DNA from: a bacterium
Lineage (GTDB): Bacteria; SZUA-79; Acidulodesulfobacterales; Acidulodesulfobacteraceae
NCBI GenBank assembly: GCA_021803845.1
Contig: JAJZLA010000002.1
Location: forward strand, 1-16,649
Length of the DNA: 16,649 nt
Direction: 5' to 3'
The notes beneath the pieces are model-generated. The model had not been told where the DNA came from and ran no database searches. It saw only the letters and a program-made list of their open reading frames with translations. Made by a program: the position numbers and the translations under genes. Positions 1 to 6,787 of the stretch are shown piece after piece (within the stretch, counting starts at the first letter, position 1; each line of letters opens with the position of its first letter).

Positions 1-27
1 TAAAGCAGGCTAATTTCGCAAAAATTC
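1..27. repeat. Terminal arm of a 27-bp exact inverted repeat
   Basis: Bases 1-27 are the exact reverse complement of bases 669-695. Identity stops at base 28 (GGGTG here against AAATA at the other copy) and cannot be followed left of base 1. This arm supplies the last five codons and the stop of the radical SAM gene. A 27-base perfect match is far beyond chance in 16.6 kb. It could be an assembly fold-back at a contig edge or a genuine inversion/duplication breakpoint. Confidence 0.9.
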
Positions 28-1899
28 GGGTGTTCCGTATAAATCGAAAGCGGCGCTCAGAGAATTAAGAATATAGTCTATATATACAAACATCTCTTTT
101 TCGTGAGTTTCCTCCGCCGTTTTTATTTTGCTTGATTTACTATATTTACTATATTTTTCTTCTTCGTTATTCAGACTGCCGTTTATATTTTTATTTTTTA
201 TAAGTAAATCAATAAAATGAGCAATTTTTAAGTTTTTAAATTTATAAAGATAAGGTACTTCTATAGTTTTTAAATTTAAAATATGGTCATTAATGCCGTT
301 GTCGTTTTTAACCCTTTTTATTTCTCCGCAAAGGGGAACTATAAATTTAGAATAAGTCTGGCGATTTAATAAAGGGGCATTCGGATATGCGTTTATAAAA
401 TCGTTAAACAAGAAAATAGGAATGACTTTATGCCTCTCGTAAACGTTTATTATAATGTCTATAATTTCTCCCATTTCGGAAACTATATCGAATAAACTAA
501 AATTTTTATCCGGTATCGTCAAAATAATAAAAGAGGAAGGAATGATTTTTATAGATGCGCAATAATCTATAATTTTTTTAGCTTTATCGATATATAACAG
601 CTCTTTGTCTTTTTTTGTTTTTGAAAAGTATGAAATCTTTTCCGGCAGAAAACTTTCTACACCTATTTGAATTTTTGCGAAATTAGCCTGCTTTAGCTTA
701 TTTAAAGTATCTTCGTCCGTAATATGCTCTACTTTAAACATAGCCGTAAAACTGAATTTTTCATTGAACTTTCCGGTGATAATACCGTCTAAAAATTCAT
801 TAAGCCATATTTTATTTTGGACAAAAAGATCGTCGTCAAAACTAAAACCGTAAACATTATGGCTATTCGCTTCTTTTATAACTTTTAAAAGCAATTTGAC
901 GCTTAATTTTCTGTATTTATAGTTTACTATAGAACAGTAAGTACATTTTCCCCAGTTGCAGCCTCTTTGAGCATATAAACCGACGGATTCAAACTTAAAA
1001 TCTTCGTATATATCCCATGGATAATCCGTATATTCGGCATTGATCTCGGTTTCCGTAGGAAAAGGAAGTATCGTATCCGTAAATTCTTCTTTAGTCATTA
1101 TATTTTTATAATTTGAATAAAATATATCAAAATCTTCATGCGAAGTATCTATTTTTTCAAAAAATCTGATTTCTCCGTCGTTTAATTTTATAGCCGTGTT
1201 TGAAATTGGACATTTTATCACGGATTCTAAGAATCTTCTTTCAAAAAAAATATTTTTGGGTATTTTGCCAATAGGAGAACGATAGCGTCCCTTTCTTTTA
1301 AACAATATGTTCATATGCTCAGGAGTACAATAATATGCTTCCTGCTGCGTTATTCCCGATATTAATTTTTCCGGATAATTTTCGAAAATTAGGGAATTAA
1401 GAGCTCCTGCTCCTGCTATATGGTCTTTATTATTATTTAAATCAGTTATGTTATTTTGGTTCAATACATTAGTAATGTTATCTAGAACTGCGGGAAGAAT
1501 TTTTTCTGCGTCCCCTTCTATCGTTATATCTATGCCTTCTGCTACGATAATATCTTTATAATAGCCGTAAACTCCGGTTCCTCCGAGAACGTTAACGGTA
1601 AAAGGACTGTATTCTTTAACTTTAATAGCCGTCTGAAGTATTTTTCTTAATTTATCGGAACTCATTAAAGAAAGAAGGCATACATCGTAACGCATTACTG
1701 ATTTTGAGTTTTTTGGATTATATTTGCTCGCGGTATTTTTAAATGCTTCGAGAAGCGTTTTTTCCGATGTAAAAAAATCTACTTCATAGCCTTTATTTCT
1801 CAAAAAAGAAATAAAAAAAAGGATAGGCGGGGCTTCTTTGGAATTAAAACTTTCATAATCTACGTAAAAGGCAATTTTATTTTTTATCTTTTTCGTCAT
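10..1899 (-). CDS. Radical SAM protein with degenerate B12-binding-like N-terminal domain; 3' end suspect
   Basis: Predicted [4Fe-4S] radical SAM enzyme of the cobalamin-domain-linked superfamily; substrate unknown. Residues about 1-140 look like the Rossmann-type N-terminal domain of that group (EAPPILFF near 22, then a glycine-rich VLGGTGVYGYY near 104 and IEGDAEKILP near 127). I see no DxHxxG motif, so cobalamin binding is doubtful. The radical SAM core spans about 300-470, with cluster cysteines C314, C319 and C322 in a CX4CX2C spacing and a conserved-looking segment around 401-416 (LKQANFAKIQIGVES). A low-complexity linker (KYSKYSKSSK) lies near 582-591. The start is ATG with an in-frame stop directly upstream and no good Shine-Dalgarno. 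The final residues E625-N629 and the stop lie wholly inside a 27-bp inverted copy of codons 402-411, so the true C-terminus may differ. Transcribed separately from rel, 258 bp downstream of it. Confidence 0.8.
   Translation of the reverse strand: MTKKIKNKIAFYVDYESFNSKEAPPILFFISFLRNKGYEVDFFTSEKTLLEAFKNTASKYNPKNSKSVMRYDVCLLSLMSSDKLRKILQTAIKVKEYSPFTVNVLGGTGVYGYYKDIIVAEGIDITIEGDAEKILPAVLDNITNVLNQNNITDLNNNKDHIAGAGALNSLIFENYPEKLISGITQQEAYYCTPEHMNILFKRKGRYRSPIGKIPKNIFFERRFLESVIKCPISNTAIKLNDGEIRFFEKIDTSHEDFDIFYSNYKNIMTKEEFTDTILPFPTETEINAEYTDYPWDIYEDFKFESVGLYAQRGCNWGKCTYCSIVNYKYRKLSVKLLLKVIKEANSHNVYGFSFDDDLFVQNKIWLNEFLDGIITGKFNEKFSFTAMFKVEHITDEDTLNKLKQANFAKIQIGVESFLPEKISYFSKTKKDKELLYIDKAKKIIDYCASIKIIPSSFIILTIPDKNFSLFDIVSEMGEIIDIIINVYERHKVIPIFLFNDFINAYPNAPLLNRQTYSKFIVPLCGEIKRVKNDNGINDHILNLKTIEVPYLYKFKNLKIAHFIDLLIKNKNINGSLNNEEEKYSKYSKSSKIKTAEETHEKEMFVYIDYILNSLSAAFDLYGTPEFLRN
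669..695. repeat. Internal arm of the 27-bp exact inverted repeat
   Basis: This copy encodes residues L402-I410 of the radical SAM protein, part of a segment that looks like the conserved LK.A.F..IQIG strand of the radical SAM barrel. It is therefore probably the ancestral copy, and the one at 1-27 the derived or artefactual copy. The arms are separated by 641 bp. Confidence 0.9.
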
Positions 1900-1955
1900 T
1901 TAATTTTTTTAATTATTTTACTCCTATTCAGTAATTAGCTAACAATTATGCTGAT

Positions 1956-1984
1956 ATACTATAACTTTTAATACCTTTAGTCAA
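1956..1984 (-). promoter_or_regulatory. Candidate sigma70-type promoter for the radical SAM gene
   Basis: On the minus strand, TTGACT (1979-1984, five of six consensus bases) is followed after 17 bp by TAGTAT (1956-1961, four of six). It lies about 57 bp upstream of the ATG at 1899. A GGAG at 1921-1924 falls roughly 20 nt before the ATG, too far for a normal ribosome-binding site. Supported by sequence match only, in AT-rich DNA where chance hits are common. Confidence 0.4.
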
Positions 1985-1993
1985 TAATAAACT

Positions 1994-2167
1994 CTATAAA
2001 ACTCTATTAATTTCCTTAACGGGGTATATATTTTTTAGCATGGATAATGGGTTAATATCTTTTCCGCTTCGCAGTCTTTCGCTTTCATTAATTATTGTAT
2101 CTATTTTTTTTAGAAAATAAAGAATAACAACGCACCGTTTATTTAAATTTATAATTTCTAAGTTACT
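1994..2167 (-). other. Cryptic open frame downstream of rel, no standard start codon
   Basis: Between the rel stop and the radical SAM gene one minus-strand frame stays open for 57 codons, from just after an in-frame stop at 2168-2170 to a TAG at 1994-1996. It overlaps the last codons of rel in another frame. The translation looks protein-like (it includes NESERLRSGKDINPLSMLK), but there is no ATG, GTG or TTG before an internal ATG about 19 codons from the end, and no ribosome-binding site. I do not recognise the sequence. It could be the eroded 3' end of a lost gene or a chance open frame. Confidence 0.25.
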
Positions 2168-4425
2168 CTATTGACTTTTATTACTCCTTTAATAGATTTA
2201 ATGCCGTCAATAATAGATTCCGCCTGTTTGTTGTCTCTCACGTCAATATCGAACAAATGAACCGCTCTTCCGTCTATAAGAGTTCTAACCTGAGCTTTTG
2301 ATATATTCGCTCCTTTAGCAGATATCAAAGATGCTATATTGGCTAAAACGCCTTTTTTATCGTCGGTTATAATCCTTATTTTTGTTTCAAATAATTCTAC
2401 TTTGGATAAATTTGATTTATTTTTGGAGGTTTCTTTCCAATTAACGCTTATAAGCCTGCTTTCGTCTATTCCTATTATATTTCTGCAGTCTATTTTATGA
2501 ACTATAACTCCCCTTCCTCTTGAAATAAATCCTACTATATCATCCCCCGGTATAGGACGGCAGCATCCGGCAAGTTTATAAAGAAGACCGTCTCCAAGCG
2601 AAGAAACTATGGCATCGTTTTTTATAGAACTTGGCTTAATTTTTTGAATAATTTTATTTATTACGTTTCCTGTGGTTTTTGTAATTAAAGATAATTTATC
2701 GGACTTTTTATAATTTGGTATAACTAAAGAAAATATATACTGAGGTGAATATTTGCCGTAACCTAAGCCCGCAAACAGTTCTTCTTCGGTTTTTAATGAA
2801 AGTTTCTGCATCGTTAAAACTAATAATTCTTTAAAGTCTAAAGATTTATTTTCTAATTTTTTAAGTTCCTTTTCTAAATTTTCTTTGCCGGTGGCAATAC
2901 TTAATTCTCTTTCCTCCTGTCTGACGTAATTTCTTATTTTCGATATGGCTTTTGAAGACTTTGCATATCTTAACCAGTCGCTTGAAGGATGATGTCCTTC
3001 TTTCGTTAAAATTTCTACTATATCGCCGTTTGAAAGCTTATACTTAAGAGGTACCATAACGCCGTTTACTATAGCTCCAGTAGTTTTGTCGCCGATTTCG
3101 GTATGTATGTAATAGGCAAAATCTATCGGCGTAGAATTTTTTGGCAACGCTATAACTTTTCCCTTAGGCGTAAAAACATAAACTTCTTCCTGAAAAAGAT
3201 CGATCTTTACGCTGTCTAAAAATTCATGCGGGTCCTTAAGGTCTTTTTGATATTCCACAAGCTGTCTTAACCAGTTAAACTGCTCAAGGTCATCTTTTTC
3301 TAATTCCCTTATGTTTTCTTTATATTTCCAGTGTGCCGCTATGCCGTACTCGTCTATAAAATGCATCTCTTTAGTCCTGATTTGAATTTCTACTCTCATA
3401 CCTTCGGGGCCGATTACCGTCGTATGTAAAGAGCGGTATAGATTTGCCTTAGGCATGGCAATATAATCCTTAATCCTTCCGGAAATAGGTTTCCAGATTG
3501 AGTGAACTATGCCCAGCGATTCATAGCATTCGGTTTCGTTATCAACTATTATTCTCAGCGCAAGTAAATCATAAATATCCTCAAAGCTGACGTGCTGTTC
3601 CATCATCTTCTTGTAGATGCTGTAAAAATGCTTTGGCCTTCCGTATATTTCTGCTTTGAGATTATGTTTTTCCAAGTATCCTTTAAGAATATCTGTAATT
3701 TTTTCTATATATTTCTCTCTTTCCGTCTTTTTTTTGTTTATTTTAAAAGATAAATCTTTATACGCCTGAGGATTTAAATATTTAAGAGAAAGGTCTTCCA
3801 GCTCGCTTTTTATAAAAAATATTCCGAGCCTGTTAGCTAAAGGCGCATAAATATCTAAGGTTTCCTGCGCTATTTTAATCTGTTTTTCTCTTGGAAGAGC
3901 TTCTAGTGTTCGCAAATTATGAAGCCTGTCGGCTAATTTTATAATTATAACCCTTATATCCTTAGCCATTGCGACTATCATTTTTCTGATATTTTCGGCT
4001 TCAAGCTCTTCTGAAGTTCTAAAGTTCAGTTTACCCAGCTTAGTCAGACCGTCGACTATAAAAGCGACTTCTTCGCCGAATTCGGATTTGATATCTTCTA
4101 TCGTCGTTAAAGTATCTTCCACCGTATCGTGCAGAAGAGCGGAAACCACGGAAGCGCAATCCATCCTTAAACCGGCAACTATAGCGGCAACTTCGATCGG
4201 ATGAGTAAGATAAGGCTCGCCGGACACTCTTTTTTGTCCCTGGTGCATTCTTTTGGAAAATGCATAAGCCTTTTTAAGCAGTTTAAATTTTTCGGTATGA
4301 ATTTCTTCTATGCTTATATCGTCAAGAGTATTGATATTATTCCTAAAAAGTTCTATGATATTGTTTAAGGCGCTGAAATCGCCGGAGGGATTAACCGTTA
4401 CAAGGTTTTCGTTTGGAATACTCAT
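2158..4425 (-). CDS. rel: Bifunctional (p)ppGpp synthetase/hydrolase (RelA/SpoT family)
   Basis: Makes and degrades the stringent-response alarmone (p)ppGpp from ATP and GDP/GTP in the cytoplasm. At 755 aa it is a full-length long RSH protein. The hydrolase HD domain (about 45-200) has H75, the H99-D100 pair, the E103-D104 motif (HDTVEDT) and D166 in LADRLHN, all as expected for an active enzyme. The synthetase domain (about 255-370) has RIKD at 317-320, the RXKD signature of bifunctional enzymes rather than EXDD of RelA, followed by Y330 and EIQIR at 346-350. A TGS domain follows (about 412-475), then a conserved cysteine region (C621, C622, H643, C647) and a C-terminal ACT domain (about 681-755). 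It starts 21 bp after the rpoZ stop, so the two are very likely co-transcribed. The start lacks an obvious Shine-Dalgarno. Confidence 0.97.
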   Translation of the reverse strand: MSIPNENLVTVNPSGDFSALNNIIELFRNNINTLDDISIEEIHTEKFKLLKKAYAFSKRMHQGQKRVSGEPYLTHPIEVAAIVAGLRMDCASVVSALLHDTVEDTLTTIEDIKSEFGEEVAFIVDGLTKLGKLNFRTSEELEAENIRKMIVAMAKDIRVIIIKLADRLHNLRTLEALPREKQIKIAQETLDIYAPLANRLGIFFIKSELEDLSLKYLNPQAYKDLSFKINKKKTEREKYIEKITDILKGYLEKHNLKAEIYGRPKHFYSIYKKMMEQHVSFEDIYDLLALRIIVDNETECYESLGIVHSIWKPISGRIKDYIAMPKANLYRSLHTTVIGPEGMRVEIQIRTKEMHFIDEYGIAAHWKYKENIRELEKDDLEQFNWLRQLVEYQKDLKDPHEFLDSVKIDLFQEEVYVFTPKGKVIALPKNSTPIDFAYYIHTEIGDKTTGAIVNGVMVPLKYKLSNGDIVEILTKEGHHPSSDWLRYAKSSKAISKIRNYVRQEERELSIATGKENLEKELKKLENKSLDFKELLVLTMQKLSLKTEEELFAGLGYGKYSPQYIFSLVIPNYKKSDKLSLITKTTGNVINKIIQKIKPSSIKNDAIVSSLGDGLLYKLAGCCRPIPGDDIVGFISRGRGVIVHKIDCRNIIGIDESRLISVNWKETSKNKSNLSKVELFETKIRIITDDKKGVLANIASLISAKGANISKAQVRTLIDGRAVHLFDIDVRDNKQAESIIDGIKSIKGVIKVNRVT

Positions 4426-4446
4426 AAAAAAAATAAGTGGTTTATT

Positions 4447-4638
4447 TTACTTCCGCTGTTTAACGCCGACATATCCTTTCGCTATCTCCCTTAACGCTAC
4501 AACGATAGGCTTATTTTTTGAAACGACTCTCGGCTCAGATCCTTCCATGATCTGCCTTGCCCTTTTTGCCGCTATTATTACAAGCGTAAATCTATTTTCC
4601 ACGTTTCTTAAACAATCTTCGATAGTTACTCTTGCCAT
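4447..4638 (-). CDS. rpoZ: DNA-directed RNA polymerase omega subunit
   Basis: Small RNA polymerase subunit that aids assembly by clamping beta-prime; in Proteobacteria it also forms part of a ppGpp-binding site. The 63-aa product starts [10 protein letters not shown] and carries the family signature [14 protein letters not shown] at 16-29, then a short [11 protein letters not shown] helix. It is shorter than E. coli omega (about 90 aa) because it ends soon after the conserved core, which is common outside the gammaproteobacteria. The start is supported by a perfect GGAGG at 4646-4650, 7 nt from the ATG. It lies between gmk and rel, the usual place for this gene, and is preceded by its own candidate promoter and a dyad. 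Confidence 0.96.
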   Translation of the reverse strand: MARVTIEDCLRNVENRFTLVIIAAKRARQIMEGSEPRVVSKNKPIVVALREIAKGYVGVKQRK

Positions 4639-4645
4639 TTAAATT

Positions 4646-4650
4646 CCTCC
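4646..4650 (-). promoter_or_regulatory. Strong Shine-Dalgarno of rpoZ
   Basis: GGAGG on the minus strand, 7 nt before the rpoZ ATG. It is one of only two clear Shine-Dalgarno sites in the window, the other being before mtnA. Confidence 0.8.
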
Positions 4651-4683
4651 ATTTTAAATTTTGTCGTTTTCCGTTTAATGATA

Positions 4684-4706
4684 GTGCCAGAATTGAATTT
4701 AGGCAC
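4684..4706. promoter_or_regulatory. 23-bp interrupted dyad in the rpoZ leader
   Basis: Arms GTGCC and GGCAC flank an AT-rich centre that adds three more pairs after two mismatched positions. No T-run follows on either strand, so it is not a normal intrinsic terminator. It lies downstream of the candidate -10 at 4719-4727 and about 45 bp before the rpoZ start. It would thus be either a leader-RNA hairpin or a protein-binding operator. Confidence 0.4.
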
Positions 4707-4718
4707 CGTAATATATTT

Positions 4719-4727
4719 ATTATATCA
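4719..4727 (-). promoter_or_regulatory. Candidate extended -10 promoter for rpoZ-rel
   Basis: The minus strand reads TGATATAAT, a perfect extended -10 (TGnTATAAT). No convincing TTGACA-like -35 stands 16-18 bp upstream, which extended -10 promoters can tolerate. It sits just after the gmk stop and would give a leader of about 75 nt that includes the dyad at 4684-4706. Confidence 0.4.
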
Positions 4728-4739
4728 TTGTTTTAGGAT

Positions 4740-5408
4740 TTAAGCTTTAAATTTATTCAAATTTTTACATCTCTCGGCTATTACGATAGATTTTAATTTG
4801 ATATATGCCTCGTTTAAATCGTCGTTGGTAATAATATAATCGTAAAATTCTCCGTGCTTAATCTCTTCGTATGCAGTAGCCAGCCTTTTATTTAATTCGT
4901 CGCCGCTTAACCCGCCTCTTTTTTTTAATCTTTCTTTTAATACTTCGTAAGAAGGTGGAGTAATAAATATAGTTATTAAAGTACTGTTTTTTAAAGCGGC
5001 GCCCTTTTTGTTTTTGTATATTTTATTTAGCTTTTCCACTCCCTGAACGTCTATTTCCAATAAAATATCGCATAAAGAATCCGAATTGTAAACCGATTTG
5101 TATGCGGTACCGTATTTTTTACCGAAAACATTTGCCCATTCTATAAATTCATCGGATCCTATCATTTTATCGAATTCCGCATCGCTTATAAAATGATAGC
5201 TGACGCCGTCTATTTCGCCTTCTCTTTGCGCCCTGGTAGTAAAGGAAACGCTCGATTTTATATCTTTAAATTCTTTCAAAAGCATACTGCATAAAGTGGT
5301 TTTTCCGGTACCGGAAGGAGCAGACACCGCAAAAATTAAGCCCTTCGGCTTCCCGTCACCATGAAGCGATTCATTCTTAAAATCAATATTGTCGTTATCG
5401 TTATTCAT
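4740..5408 (-). CDS. gmk: Guanylate kinase
   Basis: Phosphorylates GMP (or dGMP) to GDP with ATP, feeding GTP and, indirectly, (p)ppGpp synthesis. The P-loop is SAPSGTGKTT at 29-38 with K36. The GMP-binding segment is SFTTRAQREGEIDG at 55-68, followed by YHF at 71-73 and EWANVFGKKYGT at 90-101. The lid and adenine-binding part follows (LKKRGG at 161-166, then ELNKRL). The protein is 222 aa, slightly long, because of about 24 lysine/aspartate-rich residues before the core and a short insertion near 131-143. No closer in-frame ATG, GTG or TTG exists, so the start is accepted despite a weak ribosome site. One usually conserved proline in RxPRxGE is Q61 here. It sits 34 bp downstream of remA, the usual pairing. 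Confidence 0.96.
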   Translation of the reverse strand: MNNDNDNIDFKNESLHGDGKPKGLIFAVSAPSGTGKTTLCSMLLKEFKDIKSSVSFTTRAQREGEIDGVSYHFISDAEFDKMIGSDEFIEWANVFGKKYGTAYKSVYNSDSLCDILLEIDVQGVEKLNKIYKNKKGAALKNSTLITIFITPPSYEVLKERLKKRGGLSGDELNKRLATAYEEIKHGEFYDYIITNDDLNEAYIKLKSIVIAERCKNLNKFKA

Positions 5409-5442
5409 TTTATATTTTGATATTTTAAAATTTTGCTCTTAA

Positions 5443-5694
5443 TTAAGTTTGATGCTCTTTCCCCTCTAATCTCGCGATAATCGTAGAAGTATTAAGCGCC
5501 GAAAGGATGATGTGACCCGAATCGGTAATAATCACCGACCTAGTTTTTCTTCCTTCGGTGGCATCCACTAAATTATTTCCATCCTTTGCCGTTTCCCTGA
5601 GTCTTTTCATCGGAGAAGAACTCGGCGAAACCACCGCTACGACCCTGTTCTGTAAAACGACGTTTCCAAACCCTATATTTATAAGTTTTTGCAT
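5443..5694 (-). CDS. remA: RemA/DUF370 family DNA-binding regulator
   Basis: 83-aa protein of the RemA (formerly DUF370) family. In Bacillus the protein is an oligomeric DNA-binding activator of extracellular-matrix and osmoprotection genes; its role in Gram-negative bacteria is not settled. Family features are [10 protein letters not shown] near 4-13, R17, [12 protein letters not shown] at 21-32, the [12 protein letters not shown] segment at 44-55 with its basic residues, and ILSAL near 63-67. Length and start match the family. It lies immediately upstream of gmk as in many genomes, but the yicC-like gene often found before it is absent here and a heptose kinase takes that place. The 62-bp gap upstream is very AT-rich and has TATAAT-like stretches but no convincing -35. 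Confidence 0.9.
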   Translation of the reverse strand: MQKLINIGFGNVVLQNRVVAVVSPSSSPMKRLRETAKDGNNLVDATEGRKTRSVIITDSGHIILSALNTSTIIARLEGKEHQT

Positions 5695-5756
5695 TTAAAT
5701 AAAAATCAGATTCTATTTAATAAATCTCGTTTTATTATTTTATATTATTATATATA

Positions 5757-6770
5757 TTACGCGAACGATTCTTTATTCCGCCGAAAATCCGAAAGCAGCA
5801 GTTCCTCTAACTCGTTGACGCCTACTGCATATGTTCCAAGCTGGGAAACCGCAATGCTTGCCGCGGCGTTTGCGATATAGCATGCATCGGAAATACAAGC
5901 TCCAACGCTTTTTGCAACAGCCAGCGTCGAAATAACCGTATCTCCGGCACCGGTAACGTCATAAACTTCTTTTGCGCGCGCTTTTAGGTGTAAAGGACTC
6001 CTTCCGTCGTTATAATAAAGCGACATGCCGGACTCTCCTCTTGTGATAAGCAGATAATCCGGTTTGACTTTTTTCATAACAGCCCTGCCCGCTTTTTCAA
6101 GCGTTTTTTCGTCCTTTATTTTAATGCCCGAACCGCCTGAAGTTTCATTTAAATTAGGTGTTAAGACTGAAACATTTTTATAGAATTTGAAATTTTCAAC
6201 CTTTGGATCGAGAGCTATAAATTTATTTTTTTCTCTTAAAAAATTAACTAAACTAGAAAAAAAATTTTTCTCTATTAATCCCTTGCCGTAATCTGAAATT
6301 ATTACTGCATCTATTTCGTCGGTAATATTTTTAATTCCTTCAAGAAGCCGCCTGTAAACAGAAGCATTAAATTTTCCGTTATCTTCCCTATCGAACCTGA
6401 CGATCTGCTGATTGTGGGCAATTACTCTGGTTTTAATAATCGTTTGAAAATTTTTTAAAGTTAAAATATATGAACTATCGACATTGCCGATTAATTTTTT
6501 TAATATATCGCCGTTGTAATCATCTCCTACTACTCCGGCTATATAAACTTTTGCGCCGAGTTTAGCCACGTTGCCGACTACGTTGGCGGCTCCGCCCGGC
6601 ATAAGCTTTTCCGACTTAACGTTAACGACCGGAACAGGTGCTTCGGGGGATATTCTGTTAACGGTTCCATATACAAAATGGTCGACCATGATATCTCCTA
6701 TAACAAGTATTCTAGCCTGATTAAATTTTTTTACTATATCTATCAAATTTTTTGAAAACGGAATAGGCAT
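5757..6770 (-). CDS. rfaE1: D-glycero-beta-D-manno-heptose-7-phosphate kinase
   Basis: PfkB-family sugar kinase that phosphorylates heptose 7-phosphate at C1, an early step to ADP-heptose for the LPS inner core. The product opens with ILVIGDIMVDHFVYG at 21-35 and the strongly heptokinase-like NRISPEAPVPVV at 38-49. Sugar-binding PGGAANVVGNVAKLG follows at 58-72, and the ATP-site signature DVTGAGDT with catalytic D277 is at 271-278. At 337 aa it has only the kinase half: no C-terminal cytidylyltransferase domain as in fused HldE, so the adenylyltransferase must be encoded elsewhere. It starts 17 bp after the GT4 gene and is followed by remA after 62 bp, so it probably ends the LPS operon or reads through into remA. 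Confidence 0.93.
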   Translation of the reverse strand: MPIPFSKNLIDIVKKFNQARILVIGDIMVDHFVYGTVNRISPEAPVPVVNVKSEKLMPGGAANVVGNVAKLGAKVYIAGVVGDDYNGDILKKLIGNVDSSYILTLKNFQTIIKTRVIAHNQQIVRFDREDNGKFNASVYRRLLEGIKNITDEIDAVIISDYGKGLIEKNFFSSLVNFLREKNKFIALDPKVENFKFYKNVSVLTPNLNETSGGSGIKIKDEKTLEKAGRAVMKKVKPDYLLITRGESGMSLYYNDGRSPLHLKARAKEVYDVTGAGDTVISTLAVAKSVGACISDACYIANAAASIAVSQLGTYAVGVNELEELLLSDFRRNKESFA

Positions 6771-6787
6771 TTTATCTGTTTATATTT

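Noticed and set aside
136..153. Two tandem 9-bp TTTACTATA units as a functional repeat
   Set aside because: Only two copies, inside the coding region of a low-complexity KYSKYSK linker; most simply codon repetition.
4310..4642. Plus-strand 110-codon open frame over rpoZ and the start of rel
   Set aside because: It runs antisense to two well-identified genes and shows no domain signature.
4684..4706. TGGCAC in the rpoZ leader as a sigma54 -24 element
   Set aside because: The required GC of a -12 element (TTGC) is absent at the right distance; the bases there read TTAAA.
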